Shown here one piece after another: positions 27,235-36,352 of a stretch of DNA of 64,000 nucleotides (its first letter is position 1; each line of letters begins with the position of its first letter). A program made the translations under genes and the position numbers. Source of the stretch: an uncultured beta proteobacterium (GTDB taxonomy: Bacteria; Pseudomonadota; Gammaproteobacteria; Burkholderiales; SG8-41); contig CAISYC010000073.1 of NCBI GenBank assembly GCA_903889565.1, forward strand, positions 62,001 to 126,000, in the 5' to 3' direction. The notes below the pieces were generated by a model, which saw nothing but the letters and a program-made list of their open reading frames with translations, did no database searches and was not told where the DNA came from.

Positions 27235-28001
27235 GCGCATTCCCCGCCGTTTTTGTTTCACATGGCGCGCCAACGCTGGCGCTCGAAGATGGCGCCGCGC
27301 ATCAGTTTCTGCGTGGCTTCGGTGAAACACTCGGGCGACCGCGGGCGATCCTGGTCGCTTCGGCGCACTGGCTGACGCCGGCGCCTTCAGTGTGTGCGGT
27401 TGAAACACCAAAAACCATACATGACTTCGGCGGCTTTCCGCGCGCCCTGTATCAATTGTCCTATCCAGCGCCCGGCGCGCCGGAACTGGCGGAGCAGGTT
27501 ATCGAATTGCTGGCGGCGGCAGGCATTGTGGCTGTGCCCGATCAGGAGTGGGGGCTGGATCACGGTGCTTGGGTGCCCTTGATGCTGATGTATCCGGCGA
27601 CCGACATTCCCGTGCTGCAGATTGCCTTGCAGCCGCAGTTGGGTGCGCAACATCATTTCGCGCTCGGTCGCGCACTCGCCGCATTGCGCGAGGACGGCGT
27701 ACTGATTCTCGGTTCCGGCGGCGCCACGCACAATCTGCGCGAGCTCGGCCCGTCGGCGCTGCCGCCGGCGTGGGCGCGCGACTTCAGCGACTGGCTCAAC
27801 GAGAAAATCGGCAACGGCGACACCGATGCGCTGATCCATTACCGCACACTGGCGCCGCAAGCCGCGCGCAATCATCCGACCGAAGAGCATTTCCTGCCGT
27901 TGCTGGTGGCCGCTGGTGCGGCCACCACCGGGCGCGGCCGCCGCGTGCACACCAGCACCACCTATGGTTCGCTGATGATGGACAACTACGTTTTCGATTA
28001 G
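27231..28001 (+). CDS. class III extradiol dioxygenase (DODA/YgiD type)
   Basis: A 256-residue protein of the LigB/DODA family. It begins [14 protein letters not shown] and has the iron ligands of the family in SAHW, the LDHGAWVPL motif, [12 protein letters not shown] and a late [12 protein letters not shown]. It is expected to bind a non-haem metal and cleave catechol-type rings; the real substrate in bacteria of this type is mostly unknown. A GTG start at 27231 overlaps the tyrS stop, implying coupled translation. Confidence 0.88.
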
Positions 28002-28029
28002 AGATGGTCTCTACGGCGATCTGCAGGGG

Positions 28030-28482
28030 ATGACGGCGGTAGGGTTCGGCTATAAGAACGGCAGCATCGTCGCGCCAACCTGCCGGCAGGTCTGTAGCGG
28101 CGCTACGGATCAGGCCAGTGTCGTGCACGTGACCTTCGGTCCGGCAGTGATCACGTTTCGCGAAATCCTCGAAGTGTTTTTAGTCATGCATCGTCCGATC
28201 ACGTTGAACCGGCGGAGCAACGACGCCGGCACGTAATACCGCGCGGGCATTTATTACCATTCGGCCGCGCAGAAGGCTTTCGCCTGTCAATTGATCGCTG
28301 AACTCACTGCGGAAAAGTCTTGCGTGGTCCCATCGACACCGAGGTGGTGGCGCAGACGTTTTATGTCGCCGAGGATTACCACCAGGAATATTTTGCGCAT
28401 AACAGCGCTTAGCCCTACTGTCAGTATGCGATGGCGCACAAGCTCGACCAATGCAGGGCGAAGTTCGCCGTGCGCATAAAAA
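28030..28482 (+). pseudogene. msrA: decayed peptide methionine sulfoxide reductase A
   Basis: Three blocks in two frames match MsrA in order. First comes FGYKNGSIVAPTCRQVCSG, then VHVTFGPAVITFREILEVFL and HRPITLNRRSNDAGT. A TAA then stands where family members have Gln (position 28234), and YRAGIYYHSAAQKAFA follows. A frameshift comes near 28325, then TEVVAQTFYVAEDYHQEYFA. A TAG, again in place of Gln, precedes PYCQYAMAHKLDQCRAKF. The N-terminal catalytic GCFW block is missing. Two C-to-T nonsense changes, one frameshift and N-terminal loss mean the gene is dead. Confidence 0.85.
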
Positions 28483-28541
28483 TCCGATTGCCCGCGGCAA
28501 TTGTTACAATGAATTAGTTATATTTATCAGTGCGATAGAGC

Positions 28542-28559
28542 CTGTCACCGCGTTGTAAC
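28542..28559 (+). promoter_or_regulatory. Pho box upstream of pstS
   Basis: CTGTCAC, a 4-bp spacer (CGCG), then TTGTAAC: two 7-mers in the 11-bp periodicity recognised by PhoB, 57 bp before the pstS ATG. A further TTGTTAC lies at 28501..28507 and may be an upstream half-site. PhoB is encoded at the end of the same locus, so autoregulation through phosphate starvation is expected. Confidence 0.75.
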
Positions 28560-28615
28560 AATCGACGCATACCATGCGCCTGATCCCAAATCTTATGGGG
28601 CATGGAGAGCGATCA

Positions 28616-29662
28616 ATGAAAACCCAATGGTTACAGAGTTTCCTCAAGTGTTCGGCGGTTGGTTTTGGTCTGGCCGTCGCAGCAGTGGCGGGCGCGGCAG
28701 ATCTTACCGGTGCCGGGGCAACTTTCCCTTATCCGGTTTATTCCAAGTGGGCCGAAGCCTACAAGGCAAAGACCGGTGTCGGTCTTAACTATCAGTCGAT
28801 CGGTTCCGGTGGCGGCATCAAGCAGATCATCGCGAAGACGGTCGATTTCGGCGCCTCCGACGCGCCGCTTGAGCCGGCCGTTCTTGAAAAAGAAGGTCTG
28901 ATGCAGTTCCCGATGGTGATGGGCGGCGTGGTGCCGGTGTTCAACCTTGAGGGAATCAAGCCGGGTGGCTTGCAGCTCTCCGGCACCTTGCTTGCCGATA
29001 TTTATCTCGGCAAGGTCACCAAATGGAATGCGCCGGCGATTGCAGCCCTGAACAAAGGCGTCAAATTGCCCGACCAGGATATCACCGTGGTCTCGCGTTC
29101 AGACGGTTCGGGCACCACATTCATTTTCACGAACTACCTGTCCAAGGTCAGCGCGGAGTGGAAGGACAAGGCCGGCAACAATACCTCGGTAAAATGGCCG
29201 ACCGGCGTGTCCGGCAAGGGAAACGAAGGTGTCGCCGCTTACGTTCAACGTCTGAACGGTTCGATTGGTTATGTTGAATATGCCTACGCTCTCCAGAACA
29301 AGATGTCTTACGCCTTGCTGCAAAACAAGGATGGCAATTTTGTCGGTCCGGATGATAAGACTTTCCGCGCTGCCGCGGCCAACGCGCAGTGGGACAAGGC
29401 CCCCGGCTTTTACCTGCTGCTGACCGACCAGTCCGGCAAGGACAGCTGGCCGATTACCGGCGCGACCTTTATCCTGATGCACAAAAAGCAGGACAAGCCG
29501 GAAAACGCACAGACCGCGCTCAAGTTTTTCGACTGGGCGTACGAAAGCGGGGACAAGATGGCATTGGATCTCGATTACGTGCCGATGCCGGACAGTGTGG
29601 TCAAACTGGTCAAGGCCGAGTGGAAAAAGATCCAGGACGCCTCGGGCAAACCGGTTTACTGA
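28616..29662 (+). CDS. pstS: phosphate ABC transporter, periplasmic phosphate-binding protein
   Basis: Captures phosphate in the periplasm for PstCAB. It has 348 residues from ATG 28616 (GGAGAG upstream), with a signal peptide ending near VAGAADLTG. Phosphate-site motifs are [36 protein letters not shown] and [19 protein letters not shown] terminator after the gene should keep PstS in excess over the membrane components. Confidence 0.97.
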   Translation: MKTQWLQSFLKCSAVGFGLAVAAVAGAADLTGAGATFPYPVYSKWAEAYKAKTGVGLNYQSIGSGGGIKQIIAKTVDFGASDAPLEPAVLEKEGLMQFPMVMGGVVPVFNLEGIKPGGLQLSGTLLADIYLGKVTKWNAPAIAALNKGVKLPDQDITVVSRSDGSGTTFIFTNYLSKVSAEWKDKAGNNTSVKWPTGVSGKGNEGVAAYVQRLNGSIGYVEYAYALQNKMSYALLQNKDGNFVGPDDKTFRAAAANAQWDKAPGFYLLLTDQSGKDSWPITGATFILMHKKQDKPENAQTALKFFDWAYESGDKMALDLDYVPMPDSVVKLVKAEWKKIQDASGKPVY

Positions 29663-29697
29663 GTTACGGCGGATACCCCGTCAGCACAAACGATGCC

Positions 29698-29727
29698 GCG
29701 AGGGGCCGAAGTGCCCCTCGCTTTTTT
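29698..29727 (+). terminator. intrinsic terminator between pstS and pstC
   Basis: GCGAGGGGC, a 6-nt loop, then GCCCCTCGC and six T residues: a 9-bp stem. It lies 35 bp after pstS and 11 bp before pstC, so partial read-through would set a high ratio of binding protein to permease. Confidence 0.88.
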
Positions 29728-29738
29728 CCAGGATAGCA

Positions 29739-30758
29739 ATGATGCCGCCTATGGATGCAGTGATGACCGAAGCGGGTTTTCAAGAACGCAGCCAAACCGG
29801 TAATAATAAACAGCCAACGCCTCCTGCGAGACTGCCCTGGATGGACGCATTTTTTAAGAACCTGACGCGCTTTTTTGCCTTTATCGTATTTTCGATTCTG
29901 GCTGCGATCCTGATTTCCCTGATTTACCACAGTCAACTGACGCTTTCGAAATTCGGCTTTGGTTTTCTGTTTGTTGATGAATGGGATCCCGTCAAGGAAG
30001 AATTCGGCGCCCTGGTGCCGATCTACGGCACGCTGGTCAGCTCGGCCATCGCCATGATTATCGGCATACCGGTCAGCTTTGGCATTGCGTTGTTTCTGAC
30101 CGAGCTTTCGCCAAACTGGCTCAAGCGCCCGCTGGGCACCGCAATCGAGATGCTCGCGGCCATTCCCAGCATTATTTACGGCATGTGGGGGCTCTTCGTA
30201 TTTGCGCCGCTGTTTTCGCAATACGTACAACCGCTGTTGATCAAGACTTTCGGTCCGTTGCCGATCTTCGGTCCGCTGTTCAAGGGGCCGGCAATGGGCA
30301 TTGGCATGCTGACCGCCGGCATCATTCTTGCCGTAATGGTGATCCCCTTTATCACAGCGGTCATGCGCGACGTATTCGAGCTGGTGCCGGCGATGTTCAA
30401 GGAATCCGCCTATGGTCTCGGCGCCACGACGTGGGAAGTGGTATGGAGCGTGGTCTTGCCCTACACCAAAATCGGTGTCGTTGGCGGCATCATGCTGGGC
30501 CTCGGGCGCGCGCTCGGCGAAACGATGGCGGTGACTTTCGTCATTGGCAATTCGCATCGGCTGAGCGCCTCATTGCTGGCACCGGGCAACAGTATCGCAT
30601 CTTCACTGGCCAATGAGTTTACCGAGGCCGTCGGCGAGCTTCACTCGTCCGCATTGATCGAACTGGGTTTGATCCTGTTTCTGATAACAACCATTGTTCT
30701 GGCGTTGTCCAAGCTATTGCTGCTGCGGCTCGCCATGAATGAAGGCAAGCAGTCCTAG
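29739..30758 (+). CDS. pstC: phosphate ABC transporter permease PstC
   Basis: An inner-membrane permease of 339 residues from ATG 29739. It has six predicted helices (first [20 protein letters not shown]) and the PstC loop motifs [19 protein letters not shown] and [15 protein letters not shown]. The EAA-type coupling loop [19 protein letters not shown] contacts PstB. The 30-residue hydrophilic N-terminus is longer than in many PstC proteins; an internal start cannot be excluded. Confidence 0.95.
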   Translation: MMPPMDAVMTEAGFQERSQTGNNKQPTPPARLPWMDAFFKNLTRFFAFIVFSILAAILISLIYHSQLTLSKFGFGFLFVDEWDPVKEEFGALVPIYGTLVSSAIAMIIGIPVSFGIALFLTELSPNWLKRPLGTAIEMLAAIPSIIYGMWGLFVFAPLFSQYVQPLLIKTFGPLPIFGPLFKGPAMGIGMLTAGIILAVMVIPFITAVMRDVFELVPAMFKESAYGLGATTWEVVWSVVLPYTKIGVVGGIMLGLGRALGETMAVTFVIGNSHRLSASLLAPGNSIASSLANEFTEAVGELHSSALIELGLILFLITTIVLALSKLLLLRLAMNEGKQS

Positions 30759-30767
30759 GAGAACCGG

Positions 30768-31619
30768 ATGGCAAGCGCAATCTCTCCCGACAACCCGATT
30801 TACCGCCGCCGCCGTGTGGTCAATGCAATACTGCTGTTTGTATCCGGGCTGACGCTTTTGTTCGGTTTGTTCTGGCTGACGTGGATTCTGGTGACGCTGT
30901 TTTACGAGGGCTTCAACGCGCTCGCGCCTTCGCTGTTCACGCAAAACACACCGCCTCCCGGCAGCAACGGCGGATTGCTTAACGCCATTGCCGGCAGCCT
31001 GATGATGGCGGTAACCGGAACGCTGATCGGCACCCCGGTGGGAATACTCGCCGGGACCTATCTTGCGGAGTATGGCCGCCGCGGCTGGCTCGCGCCGGCG
31101 ACCCGTTTCATCAACGACATCCTGTTGTCGGCGCCGTCGATCGTGATCGGTTTGTTTGTTTATTCCGTCTACGTTTCCCAGGTCAATCACTTTTCGGGCT
31201 GGGGCGGAGCGCTTGCCCTGTCTTTGATCGTGATCCCGGTGGTTGTTCGTACCACGGATGACATGTTGAAGCTCGTGCCCGACAGCCTGCGCGAGGCCGC
31301 GGTAGCTCTTGGCGCGCCGTCCTGGAAGATGGTGGTGTTCATATCGTATCGCGCGGCAAAGGCGGGCATTATTACCGGCATCCTGCTGGCGGTAGCGCGC
31401 ATCAGCGGTGAAACGGCTCCGTTGTTGTTTACGGCGCTCAATAACCAGTTCTGGTCGCTCAACATGAACGCGCCGATGGCTAATTTGCCGGTGGTGATTT
31501 TTCAGTTTGCGATGAGTCCCTATGAGGACTGGCACCGGCTGGCGTGGGGCGGCGCTATTCTGATAACACTTTCAGTGCTTGCTCTCAATATCATCGCACG
31601 TGCGCTGTTCCGGCGCTGA
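30768..31619 (+). CDS. pstA: phosphate ABC transporter permease PstA
   Basis: Partner permease of PstC with 283 residues and six helices. PstA signatures include [45 protein letters not shown] and the coupling loop [17 protein letters not shown]. The start is 9 bp after the pstC stop, with AGGAG as ribosome-binding site. Confidence 0.96.
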   Translation: MASAISPDNPIYRRRRVVNAILLFVSGLTLLFGLFWLTWILVTLFYEGFNALAPSLFTQNTPPPGSNGGLLNAIAGSLMMAVTGTLIGTPVGILAGTYLAEYGRRGWLAPATRFINDILLSAPSIVIGLFVYSVYVSQVNHFSGWGGALALSLIVIPVVVRTTDDMLKLVPDSLREAAVALGAPSWKMVVFISYRAAKAGIITGILLAVARISGETAPLLFTALNNQFWSLNMNAPMANLPVVIFQFAMSPYEDWHRLAWGGAILITLSVLALNIIARALFRR

Positions 31620-31650
31620 GACCAGAACCGCGATTTAATTGGACTGCCCC

Positions 31651-32427
31651 ATGAGTGAAAAAACACAAATAGAAAATCCGAAACTGAAAGTTCAGGATCT
31701 GAATTTTTATTACGGCAAGTATCATGCAATAAAAGGCGTGTCGATGGATATCCCGGGCAACAAAGTGACCGCCTTCATCGGTCCCTCGGGTTGCGGCAAG
31801 TCCACGTTACTGCGCACCTTCAATCGCCTTTATGAGTTGTACCCGGGGCAGCGTGCAGAGGGCGAAATCCGGCTTGACGGTTCAAACATACTCGCCAAAG
31901 ACCAGGACATTACCCTGTTGCGCGCCAAGGTCGGCATGGTTTTTCAGAAGCCGACGCCGTTCCCGATGTCGATCTACGATAATATTTCCTTTGGTGTAAA
32001 GCTGTACGAGAACCTTAGCCGCGGCGAGATGGACGAGCGCGTCGAATGGGCGTTGTCGAAGGCGGCGTTGTGGAAAGAGGTCAAGGACAAGTTGAACCAG
32101 AGCGGCAGCAGCCTCTCCGGCGGCCAGCAGCAGCGGCTATGCATCGCGCGCGGCATAGCAATCAAGCCCGAGGTATTGCTGCTTGACGAACCCTGCTCTG
32201 CGCTTGATCCGATTTCCACTTCGCGCATCGAGGAACTGGTTGACGAACTGAAGGCGGATTACACGGTGGTGATTGTCACGCACAACATGCAGCAGGCGGC
32301 GCGCGTGTCGGACTTTACCGCTTACATGTACCTTGGCGAGTTGATCGAGTTCGGCGCCACCGACAACATCTTCATCAAGCCTACGCGCAAGGAAACAGAG
32401 GATTACATCACCGGCCGGTTCGGCTGA
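31651..32427 (+). CDS. pstB: phosphate ABC transporter ATPase PstB
   Basis: Powers phosphate import. It has 258 residues. Walker A is [14 protein letters not shown], the Q-loop is in [13 protein letters not shown], the ABC signature is [14 protein letters not shown], Walker B is [12 protein letters not shown], and the switch His is in [15 protein letters not shown]. The N-terminal [14 protein letters not shown] is typical of PstB. ATG 31651 is preferred over the TTG twelve bases upstream. Confidence 0.97.
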   Translation: MSEKTQIENPKLKVQDLNFYYGKYHAIKGVSMDIPGNKVTAFIGPSGCGKSTLLRTFNRLYELYPGQRAEGEIRLDGSNILAKDQDITLLRAKVGMVFQKPTPFPMSIYDNISFGVKLYENLSRGEMDERVEWALSKAALWKEVKDKLNQSGSSLSGGQQQRLCIARGIAIKPEVLLLDEPCSALDPISTSRIEELVDELKADYTVVIVTHNMQQAARVSDFTAYMYLGELIEFGATDNIFIKPTRKETEDYITGRFG

Positions 32428-32447
32428 CACCGGTATTGGAGAAACGC

Positions 32448-33152
32448 ATGGCACAAGAACATTCTTCAAAGCAATACGATCTTGATCTGGAAACGCTGCG
32501 TTCCCGCGTCCTTGAAATGGGCGGCCTGGTCGAGTCGCAGATTCTGTCGGCAATCAACGGTCTCGCCACAGGCGATACCTCGACGCTCGACAAGGTGATT
32601 CAGGAGGACACGCGTGTTAACGCGCTTGAAGTAAGCATCGACACCGATTGCAGCCATTTGATCGCACGTCGTCAACCAACTGCCGGCGATCTGCGCATGG
32701 TGCTGGCTGTGATCAAGATCGTCGTCGATCTCGAGCGTATCGGCGACGAGGCGGCGAAGATTGCGCGTATGGGCAAGCGCAGCAGCGAGCATATGCGGCT
32801 GCCGCGCACGCCGATCGCGGCGGTCCGGCACATGGGTGAAATCGGCATTGGCATGCTGCGCAAGGCGCTCGATGCGCTGGCGCGGCTCGATCCGGTGGCG
32901 GCGGCGGCGATCGTCCGGGAAGACGTCGAAATCGACGAGGAATTCCGTTCAATCGTGCGCCAGCTGATCACATTTATGATGGAAGACCCGCGCACCATTT
33001 CGCAGTCAATTGATATTTTATGGGTCGCCAAGGCAATCGAACGCATCGGCGATCATTCGAAAAACATGGCAGAACAGGTGATATATGTCGTCAAGGGCAC
33101 CGATGTCCGGCACACCACGGTCGAACAACTCGAACGCGAGGCACTGGGTTGA
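32448..33152 (+). CDS. phoU: phosphate signalling protein PhoU
   Basis: A cytoplasmic two-repeat helical bundle that links PstB activity to PhoR and represses the regulon when phosphate is plentiful. It has 234 residues. Each repeat has the metal-binding helix pattern (DLERIGDEAAKIARMGK and IERIGDHSKNMAEQVIY), and QPTAGDLRMVLAVIKI is diagnostic. It starts at ATG 32448 with GGAG upstream, 20 bp after pstB. Confidence 0.97.
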   Translation: MAQEHSSKQYDLDLETLRSRVLEMGGLVESQILSAINGLATGDTSTLDKVIQEDTRVNALEVSIDTDCSHLIARRQPTAGDLRMVLAVIKIVVDLERIGDEAAKIARMGKRSSEHMRLPRTPIAAVRHMGEIGIGMLRKALDALARLDPVAAAAIVREDVEIDEEFRSIVRQLITFMMEDPRTISQSIDILWVAKAIERIGDHSKNMAEQVIYVVKGTDVRHTTVEQLEREALG

Positions 33153-33171
33153 TCCCGGTGCACGTGAACCC

Positions 33172-33858
33172 ATGATCGGCGGCGACATTCTTGTTGTTGA
33201 GGACGAGCCCGCGATCCAGGAACTGGTCGCGGTCAATCTCGAGCACGCCGGCTATCGCGTGCAACGTGCCTACAGCGTTGGCGAGGCCGAGTCGCTGATC
33301 CGCGAGGTGCGCCCCGACCTCATCCTGCTCGACTGGATGCTGCCCGATCTGGCCGGCACCGTGCTGGCGCGCCGGCTACGCGGCGACCAGCGTATGAAGG
33401 ACATTCCGATCATCATGCTGACTGCGCGCGCGCAGGAAACCGACAAGATCGAGGGCCTGGAGTCGGGTGCTGATGACTACGTGACGAAGCCGTTTTCGCC
33501 GAAGGAACTGCTGGCGCGCATCAAGGCGGTGTTGCGCCGTCGCGCGCCGCAATTGACCGACGACCTGATCGAAATCGGCGATTTGCGGCTTGACCCGGCG
33601 GCCCACCGCGTCAGCGGCAACGGCAGCGACATCAATCTTGGCCCGACCGAGTTCAAGCTGCTGCATTTTTTCATGACCCACCCGGAGCGCGTCTATTCCC
33701 GCGTGCAGCTGCTTGACCAGGTGTGGGGCGACCATGTGTTCGTCGAGGAGCGCACGGTCGATGTGCACATCCGTCGTTTGCGGCAAGCCCTTGAATCCAC
33801 CGGTCACGATCGGCTGATCGAAACCGTGCGCGGAACCGGTTATCGCCTGCACGCGTAG
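33172..33858 (+). CDS. phoB: phosphate regulon response regulator PhoB
   Basis: An OmpR-type transcription factor of 228 residues. The receiver domain has the acidic pocket VVEDEPAIQ, the phospho-acceptor D54 (ILLDWMLPDL), and the switch Thr and Lys (IMLTARAQE, VTKPFSPKEL). The C-terminal winged helix (GPTEFKLLHFFMTHPERVYS, then VEERTVDVHIRRLRQAL) binds Pho boxes such as the one before pstS. ATG 33172 is 19 bp after phoU; longer in-frame starts run back into phoU. Confidence 0.95.
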   Translation: MIGGDILVVEDEPAIQELVAVNLEHAGYRVQRAYSVGEAESLIREVRPDLILLDWMLPDLAGTVLARRLRGDQRMKDIPIIMLTARAQETDKIEGLESGADDYVTKPFSPKELLARIKAVLRRRAPQLTDDLIEIGDLRLDPAAHRVSGNGSDINLGPTEFKLLHFFMTHPERVYSRVQLLDQVWGDHVFVEERTVDVHIRRLRQALESTGHDRLIETVRGTGYRLHA

Positions 33859-33929
33859 GGCGCGGTCCTCCGGCAGCGGCCGGCGGCCGGTTCATGCGAT
33901 AATGCCTCCGCCATGACGAGGCGAATGCA

Positions 33930-35255
33930 TTGAATCATCTGGTTTTCCGCACCTTGCTGCCGGTTGCATTTATTGCGCTGGCGGCCCTTTTACTGTCATT
34001 CATGTTCGGCACGGCCGTCGGCGTATTAGCGTTTGGCGGCGCGGTCGCGGCCCTGCTCGTCTACCACGCACGCCATATCTCGCAACTGGCGAGATGGCTC
34101 GAAGAGCCTGTGCTTGATCAGATGCCGCGCGGTTCGGGATTGTGGGACGACGTCTTTGCGCTGCTTTATCGATATGAAAGGGTGAAGACCCGCGAACACC
34201 AGCAGCTGGCAAAAACGCTGGTGCGCTTCCGTCAGGCCGGCCGCGTGCATCCCGACGGCGTGGTTATTCTCGATGCCGAAAACCGTATCGACTGGTGCAA
34301 CGACATGGCAGAGCATCATTTCGATCTTACGCTGGACGGGGATCATGGCGCGCCGATTACCAACCTGCTGCGTCAACCGGAGTTTGTCGGGTACATTGAA
34401 GCGGGAGACTATTCTTCGCCGCTGGAACTGCGTTCGGCGCGCACCAGCGCAATCATTTTGTCGCTGCAGATCATCCCATACGGGGACGCGCAAAAACTGC
34501 TGTTATCGCGTGACGTCACCCGTCTCGAAAAGCTCGAGAGCATGCGGCGGGATTTTGTCGCCAACGTTTCCCACGAATTGCGCACGCCATTGACGGTACT
34601 GTCCGGATTTCTCGAAACCATCCGCGAACTGGACCTTGATCCCCAGCGCATGCGCGATTACAGCGACCTGATGGCGGACCAGTGCAAGCGCATGCAGCAC
34701 ATCGTCGATGACCTGCTGACGCTGTCCACGCTCGAATCCGCACCGAGTCCGTCGCTCGACGAGCGCGTATGCGTCGCGCCCATGCTGGAGCGCCTGCGCG
34801 TCGATGCCGTCGCGTTGAGCGGCGGCAAACACCGCATCGTACTTGACGCCAGCGGCGACTACGATCTACTGGGCGCCGAGAGTGAAATCGTCAGCGCTTT
34901 CGGCAACCTTGTCAGCAACGCGATCCGCTACACGCCGGAGGGCGGCGAAGTGCGCTTGAGCTGGCGCGCCAGCGAGGGGGCCGCCGAATTCGCCGTCGAA
35001 GACACCGGCATCGGTTTTGCGCCCGAACACATTCCGCGCCTGACCGAGCGCTTTTACCGCGTCGATCGCGGCCGTTCGCGCGCCACCGGCGGCACCGGTC
35101 TGGGGCTTGCCATCGTCAAACACATCCTGAACAGGCATCAGGCCACGCTCGAAATTCACAGCGTGCCGGACAAAGGCAGCCGTTTCGCGGTGCGTTTTCC
35201 AGCGCGCCGCGTAGTGCCGGCGACGACCGCCGCCGCGGCCCGCGGCGAGGCCTGA
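33930..35255 (+). CDS. phoR: phosphate regulon sensor kinase PhoR
   Basis: A membrane histidine kinase of 441 residues with a TTG start. A hydrophobic N-terminal hairpin spans residues 7-46 (LRTLLPVAFIAL-like, then GVLAFGGAVAALLVY). A PAS domain covers about 100-195. The HisKA box is FVANVSHELRTPLTVLSGF with H215, and HATPase_c has NLVSNAIRYTP, EDTGIGFAPEHIPRL and GGTGLGLAIVKHIL. There is no large periplasmic domain, as expected for a PhoR that senses phosphate through Pst-PhoU. A gap of 71 bp separates it from phoB. Confidence 0.94.
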   Translation: MNHLVFRTLLPVAFIALAALLLSFMFGTAVGVLAFGGAVAALLVYHARHISQLARWLEEPVLDQMPRGSGLWDDVFALLYRYERVKTREHQQLAKTLVRFRQAGRVHPDGVVILDAENRIDWCNDMAEHHFDLTLDGDHGAPITNLLRQPEFVGYIEAGDYSSPLELRSARTSAIILSLQIIPYGDAQKLLLSRDVTRLEKLESMRRDFVANVSHELRTPLTVLSGFLETIRELDLDPQRMRDYSDLMADQCKRMQHIVDDLLTLSTLESAPSPSLDERVCVAPMLERLRVDAVALSGGKHRIVLDASGDYDLLGAESEIVSAFGNLVSNAIRYTPEGGEVRLSWRASEGAAEFAVEDTGIGFAPEHIPRLTERFYRVDRGRSRATGGTGLGLAIVKHILNRHQATLEIHSVPDKGSRFAVRFPARRVVPATTAAAARGEA

Positions 35256-35276
35256 GCCGGCTGTCGCCTGATTCGC

Positions 35277-36233
35277 ATGCCCGACGTCATCGATTACGAA
35301 CACGGCATCAGCGCGATCGACTCCGGTTATCTGCGCACGCGGCTCGACGCCATTCATCTGATTATCGAGAACGGCCGCGCCGCGATCGTCGATTGCGGCG
35401 TCAACAGTTCGGTGCCGCAGGTGATGGCGGCGCTGCGCGCGAAAGGGTTGCGCGCCGAGGATGTCGATTACGTCATTCTCACGCACATTCATCTCGATCA
35501 CGCCGGTGGCGCCGGCCTCTTGCTGTCGCAACTGCCGGCGGCGCGGCTGACCGTGCACCCGCGCGGCGCGCGCCATCTGGTCGATCCGCGCCAGCTGATC
35601 GAGGGCACGGTCGCGGTCTATGGCGAGGCGCACATGCGCGAACTCTATGGCGAGATCATGCCGGTGCCGCGCGAGCGCATCGTCGAAACACCGCACGAGG
35701 CGACGCTGGAACTGAACGGCCGCACGCTGGTGTTTTACGACACGCCGGGGCACGCGCGGCATCATGTCTGCATCCACGACACGAAGTCGGGCCACGTGTT
35801 CACCGGCGACACTTTCGGCCTGTCCTATCGCGAGCTCGATCGCGACGGGCGCCAGTTCGTGCTGCCGACCTCAAGCCCGGTGCATTTTGATCCGGTCGCC
35901 GCGCATCGCTCGGTCGATTTGATCGCCGGCCTGCGCCCGTCCGCAGTCTACGTCACACACTACAGCCAGATCGGCGACATCGCGCGCCTTGCCGACGACA
36001 TGCATCGCCTGCTCGATGCTTACGCCGAGCTGGGGCGAGCGGGCGGGGCGGCGGAGCCGTCGCGCCACGCCCGGCTGAAGGCCGGCATGACCCGGCTCGT
36101 GCTCGACGAAGCGCGGCGCCATCGCTGGCCTCTCAGCAGCGAGGCGGTGCTGGAGGTTTTTGCCGGCGATATCGAGCTCAATGCGCAGGGTCTTGCCATC
36201 TGGTTCGACGGTCTGGCCGGCGTTCGTCAATAA
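35277..36233 (+). CDS. metallo-beta-lactamase-fold hydrolase
   Basis: A 318-residue MBL-fold protein. Metal ligands are in ILTHIHLDHAGGAG (H70, H72, D74, H75), with further histidines in YDTPGHARHHVCIHD and the aspartate in HVFTGDTFGLSY; a late HYSQIG completes the site. The C-terminal helical extension (about residues 235-318) is longer than in plain glyoxalase II proteins. The substrate is unknown. It follows phoR by 21 bp but nothing ties it to phosphate. Confidence 0.85.
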   Translation: MPDVIDYEHGISAIDSGYLRTRLDAIHLIIENGRAAIVDCGVNSSVPQVMAALRAKGLRAEDVDYVILTHIHLDHAGGAGLLLSQLPAARLTVHPRGARHLVDPRQLIEGTVAVYGEAHMRELYGEIMPVPRERIVETPHEATLELNGRTLVFYDTPGHARHHVCIHDTKSGHVFTGDTFGLSYRELDRDGRQFVLPTSSPVHFDPVAAHRSVDLIAGLRPSAVYVTHYSQIGDIARLADDMHRLLDAYAELGRAGGAAEPSRHARLKAGMTRLVLDEARRHRWPLSSEAVLEVFAGDIELNAQGLAIWFDGLAGVRQ

Positions 36234-36352
36234 GCGGCGGTTGTCGCGCGACATGGAATATGCAACGCTGTCGGGGCGAGACCGTGGGCAGTTTCGCGGC
36301 GCCGGTTGATTGAAAGCGGAATCGATCGCGACGGACGGGCGGGGGGAACGCG

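Noticed and set aside
28030-28482. Interrupted MsrA as another selenoprotein or read-through gene
   Set aside because: The stops are UAA and UAG, not UGA, they replace Gln, and a frameshift and missing catalytic block show decay.
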